Source: Carya illinoinensis
Taxonomy: Eukaryota > Streptophyta > Magnoliopsida > Fagales > Juglandaceae
Reading direction: 5' to 3'
DNA length: 64,000 nucleotides
Assembly: GCF_018687715.1 (NCBI RefSeq)
Contig: NC_056758.1
Location: 29,452,967 to 29,516,966 of the forward strand
Below, piece by piece: positions 15,001 through 25,392 of the stretch (position 1 is the stretch's first letter; the number at the start of each line of letters is the position of its first letter). The position numbers and the translations under genes are program-made. The notes below the pieces were generated by a model. It searched no databases. It was not told the origin of the DNA and saw nothing but the letters and a program-made list of their open reading frames with translations.

Positions 15001-18000
15001 GAATATAGGGATAAAAGATAGGGCTGAATTTGATTTGGTTGGGGATGAGATTTGATTGAGTCAATTAAGAGATAATGACTAATCAAATAACATATGGAAA
15101 GATAAGGTGGGGGTAATATGGGAAGTAGGGTTTCGGTCAAGCCACTTAGGCTATGGCCGAATGGCTCAATATGGTAATTAGGGTTTTGAGTGATGGTCGG
15201 CTATGGAAAGTGGTGGGGCTACGTTTGGCTGAATATGGTCTTTGGTAAATGGGATCTTCAAGAAACTTAAAGGAAAACTTATGAATTTCCAAGAAATACA
15301 TGAACACAAGAAGAACTTGAACTTCAATCACAAATCCGAAAAGCACAATGCCCCTCCAATCAACAACACTCCACAACAATAACAAAGATAAATTCCAAAG
15401 AAAAAAGATAACCAATCAACTTTGATTCATGAATTGCACAAAGATTGAAAGGAAACCTCAAATGATAAATAAAGATAAATAGAATCACACCTATTCCCGA
15501 ATTGCAAAATGTGATTTTTCTCCTTGGGGATTCACAAATTGCACCCCAAGAAGCCTAAGTGCTAAGCACTGAATAGAGAATCCTAGGCACAATGGCCGGC
15601 CACACAAGGCAAAATGTCTAATGTTCAAAAGCTCCAAATGAAATGACTAAGGGTCCTATTTGTAGAGCTTACAAATTAGAAACCCCCAAAAGGTCCCTAG
15701 CTAATTATTAAATTAAATAAATAAAGCTAATAATAAAATAAATATAATGGATAAAAGGCCCTATGGTGGCCGTGGCATGCAAGGCCTATGGTGGGCAAGG
15801 ATGGTGCATGGCCCACGGTTGGGCTAGTCCTAGTCGGTCCGATGGCTGGTTGCATGGCATGGCATGGCATAGCATAGTGCCATGCGTTGGTCTGGTGGTG
15901 GGCACGGAATGGCGTTTTGCATGGCTTGTTGATGGTGGGCATGCCTAGGCTTGATGGTGGGCACAATGTGGTGTTGTGCTGCTGTTGTGAGGCCCAGTCA
16001 AGTGGCTTGGGTGCCGGTCCTGCATGGCCTGGGAGATGGGCATGCATGGCCCAAGCTGACGGTCTGGGTGCTAGGGCTGCAAGGAACGGCCTGGAGCCTT
16101 GCGTTGGATGGCATGCCTGGTGGGCATTCCACTAGCCTTGCCTACCAAGGTACGGGCTGGAGCTGTGCCCTGGATGGCGTGTCTGCGAGGCCATGCCACT
16201 AACCTTGCTGAGTGGTGCTAGGGCGCGCATGCGCATGGGCAAGGGAATGCATAGGCTTGCACACAGGGACTGCACTCGGCCAGTAGCCTCCATGGGCACC
16301 TACTGCATGTCTGGGCCTGAATCAAGGCATGTATGCAGGCTAGCCATGTGATTGTCTTGACTCTCCAAGAGCTATGTCGAGGTGTGGTCTTGGGCAATCC
16401 TCCTAGGGGTTGTGACAATTACACTGCCGAAGTGGTTGCTTTGTTTTCAGGTTGGTAAAACAGAGGTTGTTTGACTGCTTCGGTGGTGCAACTACAGTGG
16501 TTCATGGGGAGGGTGTTACAGAGGCTTCATTGATTGGTTTCCCAAGGTGCGTTTTGATGCCGTGCGGGATGTCGGTGGCAGCTGGCAGTTTATTGGCTGA
16601 GGCGTCGTGGTTCTATGCAACGGTGTCTTGGCTTGATGCTTCCATCGTTGGTTTTTTCAGTGGTGCAACTGGCTGTGGGAGATGGAGCTTGGATGTGGGC
16701 TGCAGCTGCTATTGGATGTGTAGGAATCCCTCAGTGCAGGAGACAGCGGCTGTGTTTTTATGGAGGGGTGGCTCTCGATTGGGTTGGTGGCGGTGCATCT
16801 GGTGTTTGGGCTGATGTTGTACTTGGGTTTGCTTCCGTCGGTGACCAATCCTTGGCAGCAGTTTCTTGGTCTCATGGTGGAGAAGAGAGAAGTTGAGAGA
16901 GAGGGACACCGAGAGAGCTTCTAAAAAATAGAGAGAAACCGAGGAGAGAAATTTTCCGTTAATAAGATTCATCAATATTAATCGTTAAAAACAGTCTAAT
17001 AATTGGAATTTGGGGACCCATCACTTTTTCAAACTTCCATAAAAAGTTAAAACCATCTCATCTCAATTCTACATCCAAACATTTTTGACAATGGGACCCA
17101 CGCTTTTACAAAACCATTTCAAACATCTTAACTCAAACCATCTCACCACTATTCATAGATTTCTCATCTCATCTGATCTCAATTCCCAAATGAGCCCTTA
17201 GCATCCATGATAGTTGTTCAAAACCTAACAGTAGCAAGCAAGCCAATCAAATTAATTAGTGGTAATACCTTGAATTTCCCAACCAACCAAATAATTGTAC
17301 AAACACATGGTGGTAGCAAAACCATACACTAATATTAACAAGCAAAATTAGTGGTAATAACTTGAATTTCCCAACCAACCAAATAATTGCCCAAAGGCTG
17401 CCAACCAGACCAAACAGAAAGTGCGCTCAGTAGGAACTATTGAAATGAGAGAATAAAGCTAAACTGGAACAAAAAAAGTACAAAAGCCAATCTTAGTATA
17501 GTTTTAAACAGATGACACTGTGCATTAGGCATCGGAATCTCATTCAAAGGAACTCATGTTTGAAATAGCCCAAATAGCATGGATTCAATTGAATTGGCAG
17601 GAAAACCCACCTGAATTGAATGGAATTTTACATAATTGATTAATTATCAAAAAAAAAAAAAAAATTGGCAGAATTGATCGGTTTCAATCATGATTGGGAG
17701 TGTAGGTTGGTATAATTACAAGGATAAAATCTGCAGATCGAGCTTTACAGTTTTCAAACCTTGTTTTCAGGCCTGTTGCTCCATACCGATGGGCCAACAT
17801 CCACCATAGTCACAATGAAAGCAATCACCAAAATATAACCACTAAAATCAATTATAGTTGAGATTGATGATTCTCAACACAGACATGCCCACACCATCAC
17901 ACAGATGACCAATAACCCCAGCAATTACATTAGTAATCACCACTTAATTGAACAAACATTATTTTCCATCACCGCCAACATCCTTGAATCGATAAGCTTA

Positions 18001-21000
18001 TTGAGGGATTATTTATTTTTGACGAGTAGCTTTTTTGAGGGAAAATAACCTCCTCAACAGCGACCATCTAGATCTGTTGTCTACCACGTAGATGAGAAGC
18101 GATGCAATGGAAAAAATGACATCCCTCCATTTGTGGCAATGATGACAAAGCCATCCACCTCCATGGGCTTCGGTTATGTCCCAAGCCCATTGGTGAGTAT
18201 TGTTTGAGAACTAGGGAGAACAAAATGCGAAACAAGAACATTACAAAGAAAAATGGTTGGGAAGAGAGAGAAGTGTTTCGAGAAAGGGAGAAAAATGCTG
18301 AATCCTAGGATCTTGCTCTGATACCATGTCAACTCTAGAGCGGCACAAAATGAGAGGAAGTCATGCTTTCTCCCTCTCAATCTTTTACTAAATGTAGTGG
18401 GAATGATGAATGAATTGACTAGTACACCTTTGGATTGTATATTTATATTTTATTACATGGGTGCCCTCAAACATTTATTACGAGAATGTTCTTTCCTGAA
18501 CACTCTTAAATGGGAAAATGATTCTCTTCTACGCCTATAGATGCTTTAGGAAGTTGATATACGTCCTGTGCACTTGGCCTACATTCTTGTTTTTAATAAA
18601 ATGTTTTATTATAAACCAAAATTAGAAGCCTTGATTCATGGAGCTTTCCTATTGAGTGGGTAATAGGGTACCTTGGCCATAACACTTCATGTAGTGAAAT
18701 TGTTTGTATACTAATAATGTAGGCCCAAGTCGCACCTGAGCCTATACTACTAAGGACTAGTCAATAATATAATTGAAGCTGCATTGGAACTATTATAAAG
18801 AACAAGAACTTCCAAAAGGACTAGTTAATCATATAATTGGAGCCTCATTGGAACCATTATAAAGAGCAAGAACTTTTCCTTTCCAAGCAATGTAGGATCC
18901 CATACCCCACCTATCATTATCATTTAGTATGGGGTATCATAAATAAGATTTTATTATTGTATCTAATCATCATGTTATCTTCTTGGCTTTTTCTCCGCTG
19001 AACTTTGGCTATTTTTTGTGGAATTTCAAGGAATTAGTTTAAATTTGCAATTACGTCGCGTCTCCTAGTTTGTGTCCACCTCTGTTGTTATTCTCTTTAC
19101 ACCTATGTGCTAGCTAGTGATATTCATAACAGGTCTATTTTGGTTTAAAGAAAACCCCCCCTTGTGTATATTCCAGGAAAAGAATGCAGCGCTGGCAGAG
19201 AATAGGGCTTTACCATCATTGCATAGCAGTGCTGATGTTCGTTCTCTGAAGATGGAGGATTTCAAATATGCGCATGAGCAGGTATGATGCATTGTTTAAG
19301 AAAAAAAATTTGAGAAGTTAGTTTTGAACCCTTGAAAATATAGGTCGCGTGGTTTTAAGACAGCAATTTTAAGTATTTTTTCCCAGCATGAATCACATTG
19401 CACCATTTAGCTACAAAGGTATCGTGTTAAAAATAGCATTCGTATTTCGTTAATAGTTTTGTTTTAGCCAATGTTGGGTAATTGATATCTCTCTTTGTTT
19501 GATTTTTGGATTGTATTTCTTGGAATCAATCACTCTTTTTTTAGGGAACAAATTAGGTCCTTTTTCTTTTCTTGTGGTCTTTATGATTACGAGTATTGTA
19601 TTTGGTTGTGTAATAGAGTTTAAACATGTCTTTAAATTTATGTCATGGTGTAATTCTTTACTTCATCATAGGTGGAGTCAAACTTCATAAAGTAGCTGCT
19701 GGGATTTAAAAACTTATGGAATATGCTAAATTTGAATATATGGGGATTTGTTGGGAGTTATGTCAACAAAGATCTCTAGCAATATAATATAGGATGGTAT
19801 GTGTGATTTATTTATTATTATTATTTTTTTAATAAAAGTTGGAAGGGGTCACTATTGGACATGTGACCTCGGCTCTTTGAAAAAAATTAAAAGAAGGTAT
19901 GTGTGATTTTTTAGTTTGGGAGTACAGATCCCGCATGTGTTTTAGTTTTAGGTGTAGATTTTTTCTCCACTTGGTGCCTGTGGCACATCTTTTCAGCGAT
20001 TAGGGGTCCAACTTAGGCAAGCCAGCCCAGACCAACTCAAGCCTGAAGTTCTAGCTCCGGTTGGAATTTTTCAAGCCCATGGTGGGCTTGGGTTGAAAAC
20101 TCACTTTCAATTAAAGAGTAAAAATACACATTGCATGCTTAAACTATCACCCGTTTAACAATGCGACGCAAACCAGCCCAGACCAACTCAAGCCTAAAGT
20201 TCTAGCTCCGGTTGGAATTTTTCAAAGCCCATGGTGGGCTTGGGTTGAAAACTCTCACTTTCAATTAAAGAGGAAAAATACACATTGCATGCTTAAACTA
20301 TCACCCGTTCAACAATGTGACGCAAACTATTACTTTTGACACTTTTCATCCCTAAACTACAACTTTGTTTCAAATAACACATTCCGTCAAATTGTTGATG
20401 GTCAATTAACTGATTGTGCACATTACTACTTTTTGGTAGTTGTTCAAACCCAACTTGTAACCCTAACATGTAGATTAAGATACCAAACCAAATATTTGGA
20501 AATAATTACATAATATTTCTAATAAATGTAAACTAAATGTTGATTTCTAGTCGCTGTCCTAAATTTTAAATTGATAGTTAATTTAATATTTTATGAAAAT
20601 GCAAAAGATCGCCCTGGTACAAAGAAATTGTACAAGAAGAACACCCAGCTAGAAATAGAAAAGGTGACAAAAAAAATAATGGAAATTCAGCCTATTAAAG
20701 TCTATAGATGTTGCCAAAGGAACAGAGTATTATGAATAAATTTATAGGCTCCTCTATTATTCACTCACAAAATTTCTATCATTCTTTCCCACCAAATAAA
20801 CCATACAAAACAGATAAGAACAACCTTCCCCAATGTGGCAATTTTGGTAATTATTTTATACACCCCATTGTTTATGGTGATAATCATCAACTTGCCCTAT
20901 TTTTTACAAATGATGTTGTGAAGGTGGCAATAAGGCTTTTTTCAAACTTACTATTGGTATGAAACTTCTTGATTACGCACATGGGGCGTTCTTTAATCAG

Positions 21001-22170
21001 ATCCCAGCAAGCTCAAAAGAAAGTCATTGTACAACCATCCTTGTCTGGTGCTTCATCATTGATTGTACCTTTTACAACTTTATGAGCCTTACTTTCAAGC
21101 CACATAGCCATCTCTTGCGCTACGGACTCAAGTGCTTATCCGGCAGGTTTGTGCCTCCTAGCAACCACTCAACAGCATCATCTGATAAGAGAGGTTGAGT
21201 CATCGACTAGAAGCATTTCAATAGCATCGTTTCTCCTATCCGAGAGTCACTTGAGGCAAAAACCTTTGTATATCAATCTCCTTTTAACAGTAGAGCTCTT
21301 ATTTTGCCTCCAAGACTCCTCTAGTAAAGTGATTCTTTCTAGATCAATGCTTGCTTTGTTTTTTCTTAGTTTTTCTTCAGATAATGCTCTCTTCTCTTCT
21401 GCACCATCCAAACTCTGTCATTCCTCCAATAGATATTACGATGCCCTCATTACTGAAGACTTGCTCATTCCATACCCTTAAGCTGTCAGATATGCATGCT
21501 TATTTGACTTCAATTGACCCATGTTTTTAATATCTGTGGCTTTTAACTTTCATATTTAGTTATATATTGATTTTGAGAAATACTTGGTCTACAACTTACA
21601 AAGGAAGCTTACAAACTTACATGATTTAATATGGTACATTATATTATAAAGCTCTTTAATTGTGAAGTCATGCGACGTATAGCATTAGGACAAGCCAGGT
21701 TGCAAAACTTTTTATAAAATCTCTTTGTAGACCTAGTACTGATTTTTGTTGTAATGTCAATTGGTTCTTATTTTGAGGTGTATTTATTTTTGTTTTATAT
21801 TTTTGCAGCCGTGGTATTATTATCATTCTAGTTTTTATTTCCTATTGATGCATCACATTATATCTTATTTCTTAATTGGGAGTTAAGTACCATATTAAAT
21901 TTTATTTGTACAAATTGAAGTAGGAGTTTGGTTTTGTTGGGACCTAAGGTTTGAAAACTTTTAACTAGCCGCCAGGTTGCTCCCCTATCAATGATATTCT
22001 CCATATTTATGGGACTTGAAGACTACTACTTCATTGAATCATTCGTCTTAATGCAGGTGTGTGCAAGTGTGTCATCAGAGTCGACAAATATGAACGAACT
22101 CTTGCAGTGGAATGACCTTTATGGAGAAGGTGGATCAAGGAAGAAGAGATCTCTAAGCTATTTCATGTAG
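1..22170 (+). CDS. AAA-type ATPase (FIGL/spastin/ATAD1-like clade), 3' part of gene, 22 coding exons
   Basis: I join exons 1-97, 356-477, 578-669, 884-1103, 1248-1314, 1544-1692, 1803-1876, 1956-2129, 2259-2330, 4134-4235, 4326-4415, 6069-6144, 6236-6332, 6454-6523, 6656-6835, 6992-7114, 7199-7282, 7467-7651, 7749-7887, 7991-8050, 19177-19281 and 22057-22170. Phases agree throughout, giving about 829 C-terminal residues; the N-terminus lies left of the window. The AAA module shows Walker A GPPGTGKT (exon 16), Walker B VVFVDEVDS across exons 17-18, sensor LAATNRP and arginine-rich RRLPRR, then the AAA lid [14 protein letters not shown]. The long pre-AAA region resembles plant proteins such as Arabidopsis At4g02480 and At1g02890, which carry an FHA domain further upstream (known for the family, outside this window). 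Expected role: ATP-driven remodelling of protein complexes or membrane proteins; the exact substrate is unknown. No internal stop was seen, so the gene looks functional despite its repeat-laden introns. Confidence 0.93.
1104..1247 (+). other. GC-AG intron in the AAA-ATPase gene
   Basis: The exon ending at 1103 is followed by GCATGC rather than GT; the acceptor is TTTACAG before 1248. Joining at 1103/1248 restores a conserved glycine (AG-D-R-V-K-F-V-G) and keeps the frame. GC-AG introns are a known minor class with U2-type splicing, and the donor context CAG|GCATG fits that class. Confidence 0.8.
2668..2985. repeat. Two-copy tandem duplication (period about 164 bp) in an AAA-gene intron
   Basis: The stretch from CCTTCCCCC through CAAGCAC occurs twice, at 2668-2822 and 2832-2985, with only a few substitutions. 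It lies in the 1.8 kb intron 2331-4133. The rest of that intron shows no gene or recognisable element. Confidence 0.9.
4491..5775 (-). mobile_element. 5'-truncated L1-type LINE (ORF2 C-terminal end), antisense in intron
   Basis: A T-run at 4491 is the poly(A) tail of an element inserted antisense to the host gene. The - strand encodes the ORF2 C-terminal zinc-binding region: [16 protein letters not shown], then [16 protein letters not shown], with the upstream part [17 protein letters not shown] at about 5530-5590. It is the same family as the near full-length copy at the right edge of the window. The element is split by a second LINE at 4967-5506. The right limit is approximate and I did not find a target duplication for this outer copy. 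Confidence 0.85.
4967..5506 (-). mobile_element. LINE fragment nested inside another LINE, with 15-bp target duplication
   Basis: A second poly-T start at 4966-4972 is followed by another copy of the ORF2 C-terminal region ([10 protein letters not shown] at about 5380-5420). The 15 bases caccctacgcttcct occur exactly at 4952-4966 and again at 5507-5521. Removing 4967-5521 rejoins the outer LINE reading. This is target-primed insertion of a 5'-truncated LINE into a sister copy. Confidence 0.93.
7358..7391. repeat. Poly(T)-poly(G) homopolymer junction in intron
   Basis: About 14 T are followed directly by about 18 G within the intron between Walker B and the next AAA exon. Similar C-run/A-run junctions occur at 39537-39564 and 57078-57118. 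Confidence 0.9.
8640..11925 (+). mobile_element. Degenerate L1-type LINE (ORF1 tail plus ORF2 up to the post-RT region), sense in the large intron
   Basis: The + strand carries recognisable but broken pieces of the family whose intact copy lies at 59180-64000. ORF1 tail: [11 protein letters not shown] then [13 protein letters not shown] near 9190-9270. ORF2 starts at about 9335 with KPKIASWNV and IVCLQEI. RT pieces follow near 10,790-11,130: [14 protein letters not shown] at 10,790-10,830, a stop-interrupted GDP motif at 10,975, and FADDT at 11,115. Stops and frameshifts are frequent. The copy stops near 11925 ([11 protein letters not shown]) without its zinc-finger end or poly(A). Confidence 0.85.
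11926..12797. other. Unassigned intronic sequence with a T-rich stretch
   Basis: After the truncated LINE comes anonymous sequence with a T-rich tract at 12016-12050, which could be the poly(A) end of a minus-strand retroelement. No domain was recognised. A 79-codon minus-strand frame at 12411-12650 resembles nothing I know. Confidence 0.5.
12798..13006. mobile_element. MITE of the GTTTGGaTGTTGA family
   Basis: Imperfect terminal inverted repeats of about 30 bp: GTGTTTGGTTGTTGAAC at 12801 and its counterpart GTTCAACATCCAAAC-like at 12980-13000. The interior is non-coding with the phrase gagacccacta, also seen in the arms of the 14.2-17.2 kb element. Ends are approximate. Confidence 0.7.
13011..13083. 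repeat. 41-bp period tandem duplication
   Basis: The 32-base segment beginning ctgtttcagtaggtcaaaat is found at 13011 and again at 13052, directly after the MITE. Apart from this, 13084-13544 shows nothing I can assign. Confidence 0.9.
13545..13965 (-). mobile_element. LINE 3' fragment, antisense, in the large intron
   Basis: A T-rich start at 13546 followed by the LINE 3' signature (aagattttattgatca) is followed on the - strand by [18 protein letters not shown] and HELLVSLS, matching the ORF2 extreme C-terminus of the full-length copy (LFFRTLCSWAIAVDF, HDFLVSN). Further up, a broken LWNE/TRVGLTYVMP-like stretch lies near 13,880-13,940. It is more diverged than the copies at 4.5-5.8 kb. Confidence 0.75.
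14241..17200. mobile_element. Harbinger-like MITE arms flanking 2.6 kb of unclassified sequence
   Basis: TTA + GGGCCTGTTTGGACACTGAG at 14241 mirrors the right end ...CAAATGAGCCC + TTA at 17200, about 17 of 24 terminal bases matching. A 3-bp TTA duplication fits PIF/Harbinger. The arms (14244-14380 and 16975-17197) have the simple TCTCATCTCA style of a small MITE. The middle, 14380-16970, has a different base composition and no transposase, so it is either a later insertion or captured DNA. Confidence 0.6.
14600..16970. other. Unclassified insert within the Harbinger-like arms; part G-rich with CATGG repeats
   Basis: The left part (14600-15730) looks like the edge of a retroelement (long A-rich leader-like stretches, no domain). 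The right part (15760-16900) is markedly GC-rich for this window and contains short catgg iterations near 15850-15880. Several overlapping frames are open in both directions (for example 120 codons at 16452-16814), which is expected of GC-rich DNA and gives no recognisable protein. Confidence 0.5.
17255..17390. repeat. 92-bp period direct duplication
   Basis: The segment attagtggtaatacctt...aaataattg at 17255 recurs at 17347 with one or two changes. The remainder of 17201-18717 holds an A-run at 17650 and nothing else I can identify. Confidence 0.8.
18718..18939 (-). mobile_element. TRIM solo LTR with internal 66-bp duplication
   Basis: Read on the - strand it runs TGATACCCCATAC... to ...GGGCCTACA, matching the LTRs of the TRIM at 54811-55528 (shared GGGATCC(C/T)ACATTGCTTGG and GACTAGTCCTT). 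The segment around GACTAGTCCTT is duplicated with a 66-bp period, so this LTR is longer than the 171-bp copies. No clear 5-bp duplication was found. Confidence 0.8.
20022..20327. repeat. Two-copy tandem duplication (period 151 bp) in the last AAA intron
   Basis: CCAGCCCAGACCAACTCAAG begins copies at 20022 and 20173; each copy ends with GACGCAAAC. The copies are nearly identical, so the duplication is recent. It lies in the 2.8 kb intron 19282-22056. Confidence 0.9.
20690..21480 (-). mobile_element. Degenerate LINE ORF2 fragment, antisense, in the last AAA intron
   Basis: Translating the - strand across frameshifts gives [16 protein letters not shown], then NDAIEML and later [18 protein letters not shown]. 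These align in order with the linker and early RT part of the full-length ORF2 ([40 protein letters not shown]). Apparent + strand frames here are shadows. Limits are approximate. Confidence 0.7.
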
Positions 22171-23420
22171 GGTGGATGTATCTTTTGTATAGCATTTCTT
22201 TAGGTCATTCTTCGTCACGCTTAAGTGTAGCGAGATGAGATTAGGGACCTCAATTTGTGGAAATTCCTTTGCAGGTCCTTAACCCCCATTGTATTATATA
22301 TAGGGTTTTCCCCTTTTATTGTTTTTTTTTTATTATTTTAAATTTCTTTAACCTTTTTGTTAGGAAAATTACAAGTGCCCGAGCAGTAAATTTAACTGTA
22401 GCATCTTTTTAATCCAATCTATTTCTTCTCTAAAACAAATTGTAAGTTCAGGATAATAAGTTGCAGAAAGTGTATATCGATCATGCTGATGATTCTTTTG
22501 TTCACAACCTGTCATCTCTCCCTCTCTCTGCTTCACAATTGTGATTGCCTCAATGGTTATCCAATCTCTCTCTTTTTTTCAAAAAAATTACTAATATATT
22601 AGAAAAATACTGTTTGCAAGTAGGTGTAGAGCTTACTTTATAATTGTAAATCAAAGATGATAAATAATATTGTTTATTTTTCTAATTGATCAAAGAAGGG
22701 TATTGCTTATATATCACTGTCCTTGACATATCATCTGAACTCAAACACCTTTCCAGTGAAGAAGGAATAGAAACTAAAATGGAAAGCAAAAAATGAAGAG
22801 CTCCATTGGAAGAGTTGCCTGCTGGATTATTTCTTTCCATTAGACCCCAGATGTTTTTAGGGACCCAGATGTTCAAATGACTGAAACTTTGGACTTGTCT
22901 ATTTTCAAGCTGTCACTTAAAATAGCTACCATCTGATATGGATGATCAGGATTCAGGAACAAGATAGGTGCATGGCTTTTGTCAGGCTAACCAATCACCA
23001 AATTTGCTCAGCATATCCATGGGATTTACAAGAAAGCATCAGTCAATGTGCTTAATCTACAATTGAAGCAGCAGGCTGCCTTGATCAACATATTCTCTTC
23101 ACAAAGCAATCATTCCTTGGGCCTTTTTTGTCATATATTCTCGAAGAGCAGCTTCTCTCATTTGGCTTCAGAATTAATTAGGAGAAGCCACTACAAAAGA
23201 CAACTTAGGTTCAATTTTTCCAGAAACTTGTAGCATGTGTCGATATCAACTCTGAAACGTATTGGTATGCACTGAGAGTTTGTGCTTTGTGGCCGTCTCT
23301 TTCACGCAATGCCGTCGGTTCTCCTAAAATGGCCTTGTGCACGGCCCATTTTTCAACCCTTCAAGTGCCACATGCACCATTTGTAAATCAATAATTCTAT
23401 AACCAACAGCCAATTTTGTT

Positions 23421-24710
23421 TTATTGTCTTTTTGCGTGACGTGGTGTTTTATTTTGTTTAACAGAAACTCTATATACAATCTATATGTGTGCAGTCGGCA
23501 TACAGTTGCTTGACAGATAGGTCCACTTTTTAAAATATATACACGTTTTATTTGAAAGGACGAAGAAGACGCAGCTCATGTAGAAGAAGAAGACCCCCTG
23601 ATTATGAAAGGATTTTTCTCTCCATTCAGATTTCGTAAAAGGTTTTTTTCTCTTAGTTTTTGTTATTAAAATATTAGTAGTGGGTTCAATAAATTTTAAT
23701 TAAAATTTAATTAAAAAATTTATTTTTATAAATTTTAACTAATCATTTTTTACAATACTAAATAATAGACTCAACAAATCTTTCACTATTTTATTAAAAT
23801 ATTAATTTTAAACTTTTTATATATTTTAATTTTAATTGTAATTTAAATATAATTATATTAAAATTATGATTGTATTAAAGCTTATTATTATATTAAAATT
23901 TATAGTTATATCATTACTGTATTAAAATTTATAATTATATTATTGTTATATTAAAATTTATGATTGAATTAAAGTTTATGATTATATATACTCCAGTCAA
24001 TCCACAACAAAAACCCAAATTGGGCAACACTTCCTACATAATAATCCAACATTGGCCAAACCGTGTTAGGTAAAAAGCTAAATCCTTGAGTTTGCACAAA
24101 TACTAACTGGTGTTTAATATTTTACTCTAAAAATAACATTAGCCTAGTCTCTTTGGCTCAATAAATTGACCAGTTAAATGATTGATAGCTAAATTTATTG
24201 TAGATTTATTGAATCCATTGCAGCATTTTATTTCATATTTTAGCTATTCTTCAGTTATAATTTAGCTTTGTTAAATCCATTACTAATACTTTTAATAATG
24301 CTACGTATAACTTTTAAATATAAGTATAGGTAATTTTATTTTTAATTTTTTTTTATTTATTAAAATATTCCTCTTAATAAAGACATGCACATTTCGCCCA
24401 GTTTGGTTTCCAGATCTTCTTTAATTCACTTCATTTCATCATTACACATTTTTTAAATTTTCATACACATTTTTAAATTTTTATATAAAATATAATAAAA
24501 AATTAACTTTTCTAAATCCTAACATATTTATAATATTTAAAATTAATATTTTAATAATATTTTATTCAACTCAATCCAACATCTAAACTCAATCTAAGTG
24601 AAGATTGTAAATAAAATTACTCTCATTGGGTCGAAGTCTGTTTCCTGCTTAGTTTTTTTTAATATATAATTAAATAAAATAAAATACCACGTCACACAAA
24701 AAGACAAAAG
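23421..24710. repeat. 40-bp inverted repeats bounding 1.29 kb of AT-rich DNA
   Basis: 23421-23460 (core gtctttttgcgtgacgtggt) matches the reverse complement of 24671-24710 at about 35 of 40 positions. The interior is AT-rich with degenerate ttatattaaaattta iterations and no coding potential. It may be a non-autonomous DNA transposon, but no target duplication was established. Confidence 0.55.
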
Positions 24711-24740
24711 AGGCCCGCTCAGGGGACGCATTTTTCCAAC

Positions 24741-24945
24741 GAGAAATACTTTTTGCAGTCGGCAGATGCAGTCGGCGTGCAGTCGGTTGTAAAAAAGTGA
24801 ATTAATACAAGACTTATATAAAAAAAAATTATTTTTATAACTTTTTTTTATTCATGTAGGTCCCCCTGAATATAAAAAAAAAATTTATAATTTTTTTTAT
24901 TCATTCCGTATAGCCGACTGCACGCTGACTGTATTTATTACCGAG
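24741..24945. mobile_element. Small MITE with CAGTCGG-containing ends
   Basis: The left end has three CAGTCGG words (24755-24790), and the right end has the inverse CCGACTGCACGCTGACTG at 24914. Between them is AT-rich filler with a palindromic character. A related fragment, gtgcagtcggcatacagt, occurs at about 23490. Confidence 0.6.
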
Positions 24946-25392
24946 GGTATATAGCAAACCCCTTTTCCAACTAATTGGATTGGGGTGTACCCACCCTTTG
25001 GTTGTCCAAGTCAACCATTAAGCTGTGTTTCATGCTAATTAATATATATTTTTATAAAATAATAATTTTTAAAAATAATATTACTTTATATATATATCTC
25101 TTTATTTTAAAAAATAATTATATAAAAAAAATAATGCGTGTATTTTTATTCTTTTTTAGAATTCTAAATGAATGCCAATTATGAAAAATTCTATATTGTA
25201 TAAAATATGTATAGTTGATGAATTATTATTATGAGCCCGGCAGCCATTATAGACCGCGGTCCCACGTTACCCCTCATGACACGTCATCATCTTCTATAAC
25301 GGCAGGGCCTTCAGTCTTCCCCTCTATATCTCTCTCTGTCTTTCCTTGTATCTGTGAAATTAGTCTGCGTACCAAAAACGCGCACGTTAGCG

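Larger units (their letters stand above)
22171..25392. other. AAA gene 3' UTR and intergenic region before the TPK gene
   Basis: The first few hundred bases after the stop are the likely 3' UTR of the AAA gene. The rest is AT-rich, with MITE-like material near 24400-24600 (simple ATTTTAAATTTT style), a 1.29 kb inverted-repeat unit and a small CAGTCGG MITE listed separately. No gene was recognised. The TPK promoter and 5' UTR should lie at about 25200-25392, with a pyrimidine-rich tctctctctg leader. Confidence 0.6.

Noticed and set aside
16452..16896. Overlapping open frames of 93-120 codons on + (and shorter ones on -)
   Set aside because: They overlap in several frames of a GC-rich patch, have no domain and no splice logic; open by composition.
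20708..21481. Three + strand frames of 79-110 codons
   Set aside because: The opposite strand reads as LINE ORF2 pieces, so these are shadows.
25354..25392. Upstream in-frame GTG extension of the TPK protein
   Set aside because: Nuclear genes start at ATG; the ATG at 25393 matches the N-terminus of plant TPK proteins.
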